This document shows, piece by piece, positions 23,834-38,000 of a stretch of 64,000 nt of DNA. The notes below the pieces were generated by a model that saw nothing but the letters and a program-made list of their open reading frames with translations, searched no databases and was not told the origin of the DNA. This stretch comes from Lanius collurio (taxonomy: Eukaryota; Chordata; Aves; Passeriformes; Laniidae). Both the position numbers and the translations under genes were made by a program. Every line of letters starts with the position of its first letter. The stretch's first letter is position 1. The stretch is from contig JACBWW010000004.1 in the NCBI GenBank assembly GCA_020086605.1, positions 32,976,030 to 33,040,029 on the forward strand, read 5' to 3'.

Positions 23834-26800
23834 GTGTACTTGGTCAGGCTCTGCAGCTGCCCACTGCAGAGTTCACCCTCTTTCTCTGTCTCCCACATTC
23901 CCCATCAAGTATTGTTATCTAATTCTAGTGTAGGTTTACAAACACCCCTTAAACTGTTCTAACTGCCCTTTCACTAGTGTAATTCCAGCATATGTGTGAG
24001 CCCGAAAAAAGGAAAACAAAAGCCAACCAGCCACACCCAAAACATCAGTGCTGCAGAAGTGACTAACTGTGCTGGTCCCTGAGGGGTTCTGGTGACATCT
24101 TTAACCACACCTAAAGAAGCACATGGGCTGTTCTTCCCACGTGCCTCCAGGCTCCCATGGGGGTCAGGCTTTCTGAGCCTGCCGCCCCACTGACAGGAGT
24201 GCTGCCTCTCCTGCAAACCTTCGGAGGCCGTGTACTCCATGGCCTCTCTCCTTGTTTGCCTTAGAGACACTGATTAAATATCCGTATGTTAATGAGCCTC
24301 TGACAAGAAACACAATGCTGCACGAACAGGCTGCTGTTTGGAGGTCTGGAGCTGATTCCTGCCCCCTGAGGACTCCAAGGACCCTGCTGCTGCTGAAGCA
24401 GGTGTACAGGTGGCCCCTAAAGAAAAGGGGCAATTGAGAAAAAGCCAGAAAGCTTTTCTGTACCTTCAAAGCACCGACTGGAGGGTGGCTGCTCTGCATC
24501 CTTCTGTTTCAGCTATTTTCAGTCAGTTTTCTGATAGTGGGCTGGGGAGAGATGCAACTTGCTCTCTCCCAGAGTGTTAGCCTGTCTTTTGTCGCTGAAG
24601 AACTCCTCCTGGTGCTACAGCTGCAGCCCACCAATCCAGCTCATGGCCAGGGAGCACATCAGAGGAGGGTCCCGGGGTGGGAATCTCATTCTAAGGGGAA
24701 ACAACGATGTTTGTTTTCTCTGGTGCCTGCTGCTCCTCAGTGATGCTCCCTGTGTGGAGCTGCAGGCTGAAGCTGAAACATGAGTGGTGACTTTCAGAGA
24801 GATGCCCTTCCTGGGTCTGCACACTGGCACTGAATAAATGTGTATTACCTGATGTGCTGCATCATGCACCACACAGAAATAAGTCACTGAAGGCCAGGGT
24901 ATAATTTCCCTGATCCCTGTGGGTTTCTCAAAGGGTAGAGTTTGGTTTGTCTCTTACAGCTTAGTGAGGATGTTAACTTTGAGTCTCACTGAAAATGCCC
25001 AAGTTGCCTTCCCTCGACTTCTGGGGAATGTTCTGATGCCTGGTCTGTACTGTAATGTGGGTTTGGGTGTCACACACCCTCTTCCCATGACTCCAACCTG
25101 ACCCTTGAAGGCAGTATTTTGCAATGCCTCAGTGCACTTTCCATTGTCACTTGTGACCTTGCAATTGGGGTTCTAGAGCTGTGCAAAACCTTTTAACTAT
25201 GTTAAAAAAAACATTTTGGCCAGCAAGTTGTGACCATGCACCTGTACTCCCAATATTAGAGAGGGATCCCTGCAGCCACAAATGTTGCTCACAATATTTA
25301 CCCTCTGTTAGCCCCGCTGTTCTATTGACCACAGTGCACAGGGACAGAGCTCTGGTGTGCCTTCAGTTCCAAGAGACCCACAGTTCTGCTCAGCTAGGGT
25401 GCCTTGGGTGCCTTGGGACAGGCAGATGTAGTCTGCCACCTACGCTGAGCCTTCAGAGCCCGCAGCTGCAGGCTCGGGCTGTGCCGACTCTACGGACCTC
25501 TACTGGCTGAACAGGGCTGGTCAGGGATGCTGTACTGCCGGCTCCCGAGGGATTGTGGAACGGGGCAAACACTCCCTACTGTCTGGTACAGATGAACATA
25601 CTCAGCTTTCCAAAGACAAAACCTGAGTGCAATAGCTGGTACATGGTGAAGAGTTCCTTTCATACCAGCACTCTCACCACTCTCACCTGCTGCCAGTTTG
25701 GATTAATGATCCATTCCTCTCCAGCCTGTTCCCAGCAGTGTGCCCCACAGTTACTCATGGTGGGACAGTCTATTCTAAATGTAATGTACAGGAAGTACCC
25801 TGCTACTGTTGCCTGCTCAGATTTCTCATACAAACACTCAAATGGTATGCTCATAAAGCTTTATACTGCAAGGGGACCACTTGCAGAGGCACAGTTTTAT
25901 TGCCAGGTGTTACAGTAAGAAAATACCTAGTGCAAACATGCCAGTTGTGTTAATTCAGGGTCAGCTGGGAAAAACAGCTTTTGTTTTTTTTTTCTGTTAT
26001 AGATCAGCTATTGCCACTTCCATGTCTTCACTCTGCAGTTTAGAATTTCCTGTGTTGCATCTCTGAAACAGCTGAATATTATGAAAGCTGCAGCAAAGGA
26101 CAGGTCCTTCCTCAAGTACTTTACAGTTTTAAACAGGCAGAACAGGCAAAAGGTGAAGGAACAGGCATGTTGGTTTTTGTTGGTTGTTTTTTTTTGCCTA
26201 CTGTAGGTGAGATGTATGGAAATAAAAGTACCCGCTTAGAAGTGCCATACCTCTGGTGTGTGTCTGCAAAGGCTATTTATTTTTCTTCATATTTGAAAGG
26301 TGGTGACACAACACAGTAAGTAACTGGCAATATATATTGGTTGAGTCAGGCCCTGAACTGGGTACTGGAGGGGTGGTAAAGGGACACATTCTAAGGTGCA
26401 TGAGTTCCTTGGGTGCTTAAACAAGGGTGTAAAGAGCAGTAGGAGGAAGGTTTTCTTCCTGCCTGAGCCAGGGACCTCTTTAGAGGCTGTGACATTCAAA
26501 GAGAAACTGAAAGGGCCCAGCTGCCTCAGGTACCAAAACAAGGCTGGGAATGCCACTTTATTACAGGTATGAGAAAATACCACACGCTAATGAACCATAA
26601 ATAGAGTGGAGAAAGGCTTAACCAGAAGTGCCGAGATGCTGAAAGCAAATTCAGCTATGGAAGTGGAAGTGTTTCTACCTTGGGGGTGTTGAGGCACTGG
26701 AGCTACCGGAAACCATGTTAGTCCCCTGTACTCTGATGCCTTAATGTCATTTCCCACAGTTTGCTTTAGGCAGCTCAGTGCCAGGTCTGAGCAAGCAGAA

Positions 26801-29800
26801 AGCCCAGTGACACTGAGGCTTGTCTGTAGAGATGGCCCCCATGAGTCCCTCATGTCACCACCTTCTCTGTCCAGCTGACTCATGGTTTGCAGGGTTCCTT
26901 ACTGCTTTCTGCTTGTTTGCAGCAAAACCCTGGGAATCATTAGCACCTCATTTTGTTCTCTCTCACTTTATGGAATGTGTGAGACTCACTTCTTTAGCTT
27001 GGGACTGGGCAACCAAGTGGGCAGGGAGAGGGAAGGTGACAGTGTGGGGAGAGGCACATGGCAGCCAGGAGCACCAGGATAGTGTCCATGATGGTGGTTT
27101 TTTGTGAGTTGAAATGGGGGTGCTGGGAAGCTGGTTCAGACCTGGGAAAAACAGTTGGCATGGTCATAATCAGACAGGAAACAGGAAATGGTGTTGTGAG
27201 GTAACAAACAGGAAGCGATGATGGCAGTACAGCACGGCCCAGTTTGGGCTCAAACTCAAGGAAAGTGCTGCTCTGCTGTGAGCGAGATGGCAGGAGCAGT
27301 GTCTGCTCTGCACGGCCCTGTACCTTGGCTTTTGGTTTATCCTCAGCAGCTACTTAAACCAGTAAAGGCTTATTTGCACTTCCGCAGCCATGAGGAGTCT
27401 GAAGGATATGAACGAGCCCTCACAACCTCCTTCCCAGTCACATTAGCATTAACAACTCCACCTTATACTTGAGGAGAGAGAAACGGCCAGCCATCAAAAG
27501 GGAGACCTCCTCAAGGACATGTAGGGGTTAAGTGCCTGCATCCCACTCCCTTCAGAGAAGCACTGCCTGCTCCTCAATTTCAAGCTTAAGGATGCTTCTT
27601 GCTCATCTTAAAAGTAGTTGTCAGGTTTAAGTTAACGACATTGTCCCTTCCAAGCGGCATCCGTCACCCCCAGTTATTTCAGATGCCTGTCCAGGAACAA
27701 ACACTGGAAGGATCTACCTTTCTCTGTGAACCCTAGCTAAGCCACACAGTTGGCTTAAACCAGACGCTTTACGCTTGAATGGCTGCAGTGAGGTGAGATG
27801 AATCTGCATCTGCTGGAGATGACTGAGAGCAGATTGTGGAGCAACTGCCAAAACAGCAAGGAAATTCTTCCTCCTCATGTTTGAAAAATGTGCATCTGAT
27901 GCAAGAGTTCCTTAACATTATTGTCTCCATGAAAAAGGAGATTTTTGGATTATAAACACACAGGTATTTCTACCTGTTCCTAGGATATAAGTCAACTCTA
28001 TCTACAGAAACCTGGACAGGCATTGTGAATTGTATGTAGAGTTTTGAAGTACTTAAAAACCCTCCTCCTAAGCAAATAATGACAAACATAAATACCATTA
28101 GTAGCGTGAAAATCAGTGTAATTTTCATGAAGGGAGAGAGTTGGGAGGAAGAAAAGAGCCCCTGTGCTATAAGGAGACATGAGAGGATGGGGAGCTATTG
28201 ATGAAGAAACTAACACCAGGACCTGGTGGGGTGAATTGAAAGAGAGGATTAGAACAGGGCCATTTATTTTTTAATTACCATGCTTTTATCTCATGTGGGT
28301 TTCTATCCCCCAGATACATTTTGTTCAGATTGTCTTTTGTTTCTCTGCTGACAATCTTCCGGAGAACAAATGAGTTCATGATCAAGAACAAAATGCTTTG
28401 GCAATGCTTTGGCCTTTTCTGCCAAAGCAGAAAATGTAAGGCAAATATTAAACAATGTTAATAGAAAAGTAATTTCAAATGCACAGTGATTCATATCTGG
28501 ACCAGGAATTTCAGCTGTGCTCACAAATCTTTGTGGGAGCCATGTGCCCCAGTACAGGGATAATCAGAGCTCTTGCATTGTGCCAGGAATGGCCAAATCC
28601 TGTTCTGACAGGTGAAGGCCTCTCCAGCTATAAACCTAACTCTCAGCAGATCTGTTTGGATGTTAAATACAAGTTAGTTCAATTTCATTTATAAAAACAA
28701 ACATGGTGCCTCTGCGACCTTCTAGGCAGTCAGTTAAAAATATAATCACCTAAACCACTGTGAAGCCAGCAACAATTCAACAAATAAGTCATAAAGTACA
28801 GCTGAAAGATGTAATCACCAAACAGCCTCTCCTCAAACTGCATGTTTTCCTCCTTTAAATGTGTATTTGCAAAACATGACTATGAGCAAGGTGCTCCTTT
28901 TGAACCTTGGAACTCTCCCTGGGAATGACCTGGTCTTCATGCAGAGCAGCCAGCAGGGTGGGTTGGCTGCAGGGATAGATGGAGTCTGAGCAGGGTCTCC
29001 AACTTGGTTGCAAGAGGGAAGACAGAATGCTAGCAGAGGAAATGAAGAAGGATGAAGCCTTTCTATAGTGATTATGTACTACACTGTTATGTACTACTCT
29101 GTGAGAGGCAAGTCCATCAGTATTCTACAGTCTATGGAAGAGACAAAGTAATCTTGGGATCATCTGTGTTACTCAGGTCACACAACACCCAGGGCAGTTA
29201 TCTCCAGATGTAGACCCCTCTATGTGCCTTAGCTGTAGGTGTCCACTCTCACATGACGTGTCAGCCAGAAGTGACCCAGTCAGAAGGGAGGACAATGAGA
29301 TGGAGACTTGGGCAGCAGGAGTTATTTTCCAGTCCACTCCATGCCCTGCACTTTTAAACTTTCCCTGCTCTTCTTGTCCAGGGGTGCACTCCTGTGGTGT
29401 GGGGAGCTGCACAGAGCCTGTCACCACCGAGTTCCTCAGGGACATGTGTGGAGTGCTGCTGGAAGGCAGTGAAGACCTCTGGGTGGCAGTTACTGCTGGG
29501 TGAGCTTTGTAAGCAAATCAATGTTGTGTCTCCTTTGCATTTCTGAAGGGCTGAGACATTCGCTGGAGGGGACAGCTGATCTATGGGAGAAAGGAGCACC
29601 TCTGGGAAGGTGATGGTCTGTCATCAAGATTTAAAAGGGAGGAAACAAAGGTACATTCCAGGTACAAAGGTCCTTGGAATCAAAGGCTGTGAGTGAAACT
29701 GTTGCTGTGGCTGAAATTATTGCTGTGTACACAAGCAGTTACCTGATGGACCAGAGAGTTCCATCCTAACTCTGCAGTATGATAGAGCACTGTGCTGCAG

Positions 29801-32177
29801 AAATATGTCCCAGAATTGTGCAGGGGAAGAGGAGCGAGGATGGCAGTTGTAATGCCCAGCAGAGGCAGGAGAAAGAGAAAGGATGGCTTTATGGTTCTGG
29901 GTCACTGGTTCCCAGAGAAGGTCTGAGAGTAGGATAATTTAGAGCAGATGCAAGAATTATCTAGGAGAAATCTCACTGCTTTGAATGTCATTGGCCACCA
30001 AGGCCATTTCCTGCCAACTCTGGGAGCTGAGCTGGCAAAACTTAAAAAGAGAGAGCAGGGCAGGGAGGGAGAGGCATAATGGGGGCAGGGAATCTTGATG
30101 GAGAGGACGTAAAATTGAAGTTGTGAAAACAGTGAAGCATATCAGAGGGCCACTGAGTTTTGTCAATTCTCCACAACTGGAGTTTGGATTGGGAGCAAAA
30201 TGTGCTGGGAGTGTCATGTTTGCTGCGTAAAACCAATGTGTATTTATGGGTCAGGTATGTGAGATAAGGGAATGACAGGCAAACACAGATAGGTAACTGT
30301 CGCTTAAGCTGCTGTAGTGCAGGTTTGTTAGTGACCTACAGTGCCTTTCTCATTTTAGCACAAATTAATGAATATAAAAGACTGAGGAGCAACGAAAATA
30401 CTTGATATGCATTTTGACTGAGATGGTTTCATCTGTTGGACTAGGTGGCTGCAATTCCACAATAGCTAATTTAAATGCATTCTGCATTTTATCCCATTTT
30501 TGGCGTGTCCTGCATCGACCCTAATTTCTAATTTGTGCCCTGTGCTGTGTCCTGCTGCATGTTGTCTCAGCACCAGTGGGTGCTATAGCTACGAGTATAT
30601 CCCGGCATCTGTCTCCCTTCATCAGTGGAGTCGTCAAAGAGGAAAGTGATGTTGGGATGCAGCCTAACATGAAACAACTCAAGCAAAGCAATGTCCAAGG
30701 CAGCACCCCTCTCTCTCATTCCAGCTCCAAAATCACTTAGACTGCAGGGCTCTGCGTGGCTGTGGAATAGTTTTTATCAGGTCCCAATACAAGGAAATAT
30801 GAAAGAGTTCCTCAGAGGCAGAGTCCATTCTTAAAACTGTTGTTTTGTCACATGGCTTTCAAGTGGATTTGTGCAGTCTTTTAAAACTGAATGCAGAGTT
30901 TGGGTGCAGTCCTTGAGCCAAATCCAGAATCTTGCCATAGTTACTGCAAATTATGCTGAAAGCAATAAATTGCAGTTTGATCTGTGAAGTCTATAAGCTT
31001 GTTAAGAGCTTGTAAAGAGAAAAGGCACTGTTTATCATGACATTTTGGCCCTGACATGGTCTATGGTCCTCAAGAGGAATCTCTGAAAATGAGGTGGAGT
31101 CTTTACAGCCAGAAGGATCTCAGCTCCTCCTAGTGAATTCATACACTGTGGCTCAGAGTTGTGCTCACCCGGGGGAAGCCAGGCTGCTGAGCAGTCTGTG
31201 CACAGTGGCCCTTAGTGAGGAAGGTTTCGGCCAAAGATGTAGGTTAAATCCAGGTCATATTATGTGTTCAGCTAATTTGCTTGTGGTTTCTTTGGCAAGG
31301 ACTTGGGGATGTGCACACGTGCATAGATTCACATATGCTTTCCATCTCCCCCTGTGTGGAAGCAGGCACTGCTTCTGTTTTTCCTGTGTAGGATCTGTGA
31401 TCTATTCCGGTAGCTGCATCGTGCAGTGCTGCGTCCAGTAAATATTCACAGATTTCCTTGTAAGATGATGCTTTTTATTTTTTTTCCTCTCTCCTGTGTG
31501 GATACACAAAGGCATGTGTTGTACCTGCTTTACCCCATGGGATCTACACAATCAGGTCCACAGGTTTTAATGGATTTCAACTCCCTTCTGTCTATGGTAC
31601 AGTTTCCTGTCATGTTTTGAGCAGGAAGAACCGAGTCTTTTTTGGTCTTAGCATTCCTGCTTGCCTAGGCGTTGGGAAGAGTTCTCTGTCTATTTTCCTG
31701 TTTGATTTTTGTGTGTGTTTTGTTTTAAGCAGGACAGAGTGCATGTGTGTATGTAATCCATGTGCTCAATTAAGGGAGGCATCTGTTGGGTTTATTTCAC
31801 ATTGCCGAGGAAGGACTGCAAGCAGGGAGCATCTGCTCAGCTTTTTGTCAATGGCTTGTTTTTCATAATTTGCTCTACAGGGTGAATGTTTGGGGAGGGG
31901 GAGGTGGCTTTTTATTTCTGAGTTTTCTCTTAAATTTATTTTTTATGGTAGCTGGGGAAATTGGCTGGGATTTGAAAGTTAATTTTGCTGTGAAAAGGTC
32001 TAAAGAGGGAGAACTATAACCATCCAAAGTAAGCAGTATTTATGTAACCTTAATAACACACTCAGAAGGACCCTTATGAATCATTATTTGCAGTGTCTTA
32101 ATGATGAAGTAAAAAGAATTTCTTACGGTCTTTAATTTGTTTTTAATGCCACTGGGGTTTTTAATTCTGCCCTTTTT

Positions 32178-32192
32178 GAAAAAAAAAAAAAA
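32178..32192 (+). repeat. Short poly-A run
   Basis: A run of about 14 A lies in AT-rich DNA. No other structure is attached to it. Confidence 0.6.
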
Positions 32193-32783
32193 GGCAAATT
32201 TTGCTTAGATTTTATTTTGGGAAAAGATAGGAAAGGCATCCAATATTAAGATGCGTTTTTGGCATTTTGTCGACAACAGCAAAGCCCCCTGATTTTAAAA
32301 TACAGCAGCAGTAGTTTCCTGTTCTTGTAGTTTTGCTTTTGTGCACTCTGTTGTTGGCTGTATTGCACCTAGCTGATTTAGTGAGAGATTTAATTGCCTG
32401 TAAATGTATGTGCTTCCAAGGCTACTAAACCTGCTGGGAGTGTTTATACAAGTGTGCTTTTTACACTTTTTTTTGTGGAATTGTCCTCCAAAAGGGCTGT
32501 AGAGGATAATGACTTTGTGATGCCCTGGGAGGACACAGCTGCTGATGTAGTGTAGGGAACTCAGGAGGAGAAAGCCTGAAACTCCCCCTAATCCCACAAG
32601 TGAAAGGCAAATCTTACCCCTTGCAATCAAACAAACGGGGATACAATCTTACATGGGTAGATGTAGATGCTGTGCCAGAGTAACCTGTGGACAAGATTTG
32701 GAACTTATTAAAAGTATTTAAAGAAATAGGATTAAAAAATGGTAATTGTGTTTTGTTCTGTAAGTGAACCCCAAGACAACACA

Positions 32784-32789
32784 TTTATT
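32784..32789 (-). terminator. Candidate DLL4 polyadenylation signal
   Basis: TTTATT on the plus strand gives AATAAA on the transcript strand, about 2.27 kb after the stop codon. I saw no canonical AATAAA or ATTAAA on the minus strand between this point and the stop codon. A non-canonical signal in the very AT-rich 33200-33440 block remains possible and would shorten the 3'UTR to about 1.8 kb. Confidence 0.35.
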
Positions 32790-32914
32790 AAACCACTTTG
32801 AAATGGTATTAAATCTGCATCTTTCATGTCATGAGTTGTGATGGGAGAGGAAAAGTGAAGTGTTAATAAAAATAACTTTCCTGACAGTTCAGTCCCACAC
32901 CAATAGCAAGAGAA

Positions 32915-32950
32915 TGTGTGCGTGTGTGTATATGTATGTATATATGTAAT
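32915..32950 (+). repeat. (TG)n/(TA)n microsatellite
   Basis: Alternating purine-pyrimidine sequence of TG, TATG and TATA units runs for about 35 bases. It lies inside the inferred distal DLL4 3'UTR, if that UTR extends to 32784. Confidence 0.75.
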
Positions 32951-35059
32951 TTAAATATTATCCATCACAATATAAATATGTATAACATTTCAAAATGTCA
33001 GATGAATGCCACTCAGCGGAACAACTTTGTTGACATGTGTTAACAGTACAACTTTTTTTATAAAAAGCAGCTGACATCAGTTGGTGTGCAAAATGTAAAT
33101 GTAGGACTGCAGGGACCAGGCAGGCAAGCTTACTTCTGGGGGGCTTTGCTAACCTTGGCTGTCACAGAATAATGCGTGCAAAAGGACAAACCACAATAAA
33201 CTTCGTAGTAGCAGGAAAGTATTTTCATTGCTTGAAAAAAAAATAAAATTCAAACTTTGTCATCACATTAAAAACATTACATGAGAAGTAATAAACATAT
33301 TTACACTTCTGTTTTGATTATAAATATACATTATATACAAAATAATGTTATAAAACGTAGAAAGTTCAGTGCTTCTGATTTTTTTTAAATTACTGAAATA
33401 CTAGTCTTCAAAATAAACTACAAACAGACAAACTAAAACCCATATTATTGATTTCTGAAAGTCATCTCCAAAATGGTCCTACGTGGTCAGAGCAGAACGT
33501 CAGTAGCGGACAATATGAAGGGGTCTTGTCTGCACAGTTCAAGGGAGTAGATGGGCTGGTCCAACAACAGGCTTTACAAGGGCAGGAATATCGCTATCAG
33601 AGAGATAGCACAGTCCAGGTTTCTTCCAAGAGATCTTGTTTCTCCCTCCTCATTCTGCCCCATGCCCTGTTCTCATTCATGAGTGTCACGGCACTTTCCA
33701 CTGGGGTGTCCGGTATTATTGCTGTAAATATGTATAGAAGACAGGAGCTTCTGCCCGCCTCTGGTTTCCAGGGACAGACACAGGGTATTTTCCATGTAGC
33801 AGTGGGTGGGTATGAAAGAAACAGGATGAGCCTAAAACCTTCTAACTCTAGTCTCCACCTGTCTTGGCAGAGGGCATCTCAGTGGGTGCTTCACTACTGG
33901 AAGTTTAGAACTGGGAAGAAGAACAAGAATTGGTGTTTTGCAATCAGATGGAGAAATGGGGGGGGGGGGGTGAGGGGGCTAAGTGGGTACACTGCTGCTG
34001 CTTCTTCAGAAAGTAGCAGCTGCAATTTTGAGACTATTTGCAGTAAAAGGTGGCACCTAATTCAGAAACACGACATAAACCCCTGAACTTGTGTCAAAAT
34101 AAGGCAGGGGGAAGAGAATGAGGAAGAAGAAAAGAAGTAATGTGTATTCACAATCACTGGTAGTGCAAAGGGCATGAAAACTGCTGAGACAGCTCAGCAC
34201 ATAAAGGTTCTAGGAGCTGATTGATTTTAAACGCATTTGTAAGGCTTTACATAGAGCTGGGATCATACCTCCTCCTTATCAATGGGGAAGAGGCAGTACA
34301 CATTCCATCTCACAACTTCCACAAAAATCATGTCCCACATCGTGGCTTGAGTCAATCAATTGTCCAAAGCATCACCAAATGAGATGACATGTAAATTCGG
34401 TTTTCTTCTTTCCTCCTCCTCTCACCCCTTACACAGTCTCCAGTACATGCAGCAGGAGAGAGGAGATGCAGATGGATGTGTAGCAGGAAGTATCAACCAC
34501 CTCTGCCCAGTACTGTTCAGGTAACTGCAAAAAGAGCAGTCAAGTTTCTGTTTGGGCTTGTTAGATTCTCTTGACACATTATAGGCACTTTTAAACCCAG
34601 AAAAATTTGAGACCTCATTTATACTGTATCCATTATCTGCATAGCAATGTGTCTTGCTTCGCACCTTCCATGGCAACATCTGTGCCTCCTTATCTACCAG
34701 CACCTCCCATAACCAGAGTTCTGGAAAGCCAGGGGTCTGTCCATGAGGAACTGGCCTCAGCATCTTTTAAAACACCAAAATTTTTAACCTCTCTCTTCCC
34801 TCTGCCTCCCCTTTTCAATAGCAAATGAGATTTCTGGTAACAAACTTCAAACAAGGGCAGTAAGAACAAAAAGGTGTATTGCATCTTTCAGTAAATTCAC
34901 AGTCTGTCCAGTTCACTCAGTTCCATCCTCCGCCTGAGAGCAGCAAGTTGCATGTAATTAAAAACAGTCCAATCCAGTTCTGAATTGTAAACAATGCAGC
35001 AGGAACGTCCATCTACTGGCATCTCCAAATCTGAGGTGCAAATGGGCTGATCTTCAATC

Positions 35060-35065
35060 TTATAC
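35060..35065 (-). CDS. DLL4: DLL4 final coding exon: Val codon and stop
   Basis: After the acceptor CCCGACAG the transcript reads GTA TAA, supplying the last residue of the ATEV PDZ-binding motif and the stop. The intron before it is 1434 bases. The identical ending of human DLL4 supports this placement. Confidence 0.9.
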   Translation of the reverse strand, partial: V

Positions 35066-38000
35066 CTGTCGGGATGTAAAATAACACCAGGAATGAGAAG
35101 GAATCACAGCATACAGAGTAGTGCAGAACTAACAAACTATAATTCAGCTATGTCAAACTAAAGCAATTTAAGCCAGACATTACTGCAGTTTAATTCTCAG
35201 TGCTCAATGTTTTCAGCTGAGTCCAGAGACAAAGAACTACCAAAAAAAAAAAATAGTCATCTATGTGATGAGTCGCCTCTCTACCTGGCCTGAGGGGGAG
35301 AATGCTTACAAAACCTGGGTGCTAAACATTAGGGCCCTGTAAAAAGTACATGTATAGTTAAATAGCTTGTGTTTAGAAGCATTAAGCCTGAATGTTGGGG
35401 TGAGAGATTCTAAGGGTTGTCTATTCTGAAAATACAAACATTTCTGGAGCTGCATGATGTAAATTTGGGAGCCTAGCTTTGATCAGCAAGATCTTTAAAG
35501 ATACAGTATTTAGGTTGCTTAATGGGAATGAAGCATCTAGCTGTCTTTTGTATCTTCGAATCCTTTCACTTAGTCTTAAACTTTTAATATTGTTGGTTGA
35601 CTTGTGTTCCAGCTTGCTTTCAAGGGGAAATCTGATATCCAGCTTGGAAAGGGAGACTGAATCCTGCAGATCTGACTTCACAGACCACTGCTGTATAGAA
35701 CAGCAAGCTTCTCTTTCCTGCAGGGTGAAAGCAGTCCTAACGATAGCCATACCAAAGAAGGCAGGTATTGGTTAACATAAAATTGCCTTTAACTTCCACT
35801 GAGACTTTTTCCAAAGGGACGGTAATTCGTCAGGAACTAGTTGGTTCCTTAGTACCTGCTTTTTAAAGTCCTTAAAGTTCAGTGTTAGGCCTTTCCTTTT
35901 TTTCTGCATCCAACTGTTCAATATAACACAAAAATCTAGATGTTTTCATCAGCAACACCATTAATTTCTGTTAGAGACTATTTAGCTGGAGCTTAAATGC
36001 TAAGAGGTTGAAATTACCTTATAACAGACTTTCTAAATGGCTCTTATGCATATCTACTAACACATTCCACTACCTTTCATCTTCTGCTAGAAATCTATAG
36101 CATTGCTTGTTTCTATAGAACAAAGATTATCCATTGTAGTCACAGGAAAAAACATGGCTTTACATCAGTGAGCCTAAGAACGATTATTATTTCCATTTTT
36201 TCTGACCACCTATTTAAGAGGAAATAATCCTACAATGTGCTGAATTTTTATGGGCTGATGTTCTGTGTTTTCATCTACCACTGACTTATCTAAGCCCAAA
36301 ACCTCTGGTTTAGCAAAATCAGAGCAGCTATTTTTTTAATTTTCCCCACTGTATGTTCTGTGTGGGCCACAGAAGAGGAGAGGTAAATGCTGGGAAGCAT
36401 CATGATCCTTGGAAATAAAGGAGCCTTCTCAGATACAATACTAAAGGATGTTTTACCCTTTTACTTTGTGAATTTATGCCTGTCCACTTCTGTACTTACC
36501 TCTGTGGCTATGATGCACTCATTCCTTTCTTCTGTTATCACAAAGACAGATTGGTACATTGAATCCCTTGGAGAGCATATCGCTGATATTCTGCATTCTG
36601 GCTTTTCACTAAGGCAGGGCAGAGAAAAAAAGAACATTAGCTGACTACTAACAAGCCTGACTCACAAAATCTACCATGAATATGGAGCAGTGGAATGAGA
36701 TAACCATGAAGGTGTAGAAGGGAAGTGCATAGGATCAAGTTTCACACATTCTATGTCTGTCAGGACATTATGCTAGAGAAGTGGAAGTAAGAATCAGTGG
36801 CAGTCTTCCTATGCTCCTGCCATGTTCAACCTAACAGCGCATTCCTCAGAGCCCTCCATGTAACAGCCACACGCAGATCCCAAACAAGACCTTCAGTACA
36901 TGAATCAGCAGACCGATAAGCCACTGAATACTCGCCCTTTTCTCCTTTTGAAAAAGAGTAGTTGTTTTCACTCTATCATTCTTCTCAGTAAGTAGATCGT
37001 CTTGCCTTCTTACAAAATGAAATACTTATTTTAATCACTGTATGCCTTAACTGTTGTTCCTTCAAGATCTACTGAGGAAGGAAAGACACTTCTTACTTTC
37101 ACCACTGGCCTAGCCACTCTGGGCTCCACTCCTACTAACAGCATCCTGCACAAACACTCAAATTAATTGACTTAGCTAAGGATACCACCTGGTTGTGACT
37201 CACATACTCCAGTATGAAGACTCCTGGCTTTGATCTGGTTTGTTTGTATATTATCTGCTTGAGTTTTCTTTCTCCCTCATATGCTCACCTGCTTCTAAAC
37301 TGATAATGAAGATGAGTGGCTTTAAGAAAGTCTGTGATGAAGACTGCATTCTCACCTGTGTAGTCGGAGGGGAGACTTCTCACCTAAACACTTTTCACTT
37401 TTGTAATATTTATCTTCTGGTGTCCCTCTACTTGTCAGGTCTTTTACCAGATTGTAGTCCAGTTTATGGTTCTTGGGTTTGTAGTTTGATTTCTCCAGCC
37501 CACAGTCCACTTCAAGGTCTTTATTTTTATTGGTGTTTTTCAGCTGGGAAGCTGGAATGAGATTGTCCTTCTGGAAGTCAGACAGGTTGTTCATTGTCTC
37601 CAACTCCTGTTCTGGGTGCATCCTCATCTGCCTGATGACCATTGCTATCATGCAGAACAGTATGAGCAAAGCCACCAGCCCCACCCCCATGGATATAGCA
37701 ATCCAGGGGACTGGTTTAGGAGGAAGTGTAACGGGCACTGAATAAACTGGCAATTCACAGCGGTTGCCCATGAAGCCAGAAGGACAGTAGCAGACAAAGT
37801 TGGCACTATAAAGTCCACTGTAGCATGTGCCTCCATTCTCACATGGCCCAGAAGCACATTCATCTCTGGTCTTGATGTCACAGTTCCTGCCACTGTAGCC
37901 TGGCATGCATGTGCAGGTGTAATCGTTGATTAGATCATGACAAGTTCCCCCATTGGAACATGGGTTTATGGCACAATCATTCATGTTTATCTCACATTTC

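Larger units (their letters stand above)
6570..32750. other. Intergenic region between CHAC1 and DLL4
   Basis: About 26 kb contains no open frame with recognisable homology and no set of splice-compatible exons that I could assemble. Human DLL4 and CHAC1 are about 14 kb apart, so the bird interval is larger. Supported contents are CR1 fragments (7920-8275, 20337-20403, 23693-23833), an A/C-rich tract (21600-21716), a run of A (32178-32192) and a TG/TA repeat (32915-32950). Regulatory elements or non-coding transcripts could be present but are not demonstrable by eye. Confidence 0.55.
32765..35059 (-). other. DLL4: Inferred DLL4 3'UTR (final exon)
   Basis: The final DLL4 exon contributes one codon and the stop, so everything downstream is 3'UTR. 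The AT-rich block 33200-33440 has the look of a vertebrate 3'UTR end, with several TGTAAATA/ATTTA-like motifs on the minus strand. A 13-base G run (33958-33970) would be a C run in the mRNA. The 3' boundary is uncertain. A 212-codon plus-strand frame at 33448-34086 has no recognisable homology. Confidence 0.45.

Noticed and set aside
33448..34086. 212-codon plus-strand frame downstream of DLL4
   Set aside because: No homology or domain is recognised, it includes a 13-base G run, and it lies antisense within the inferred DLL4 3'UTR.
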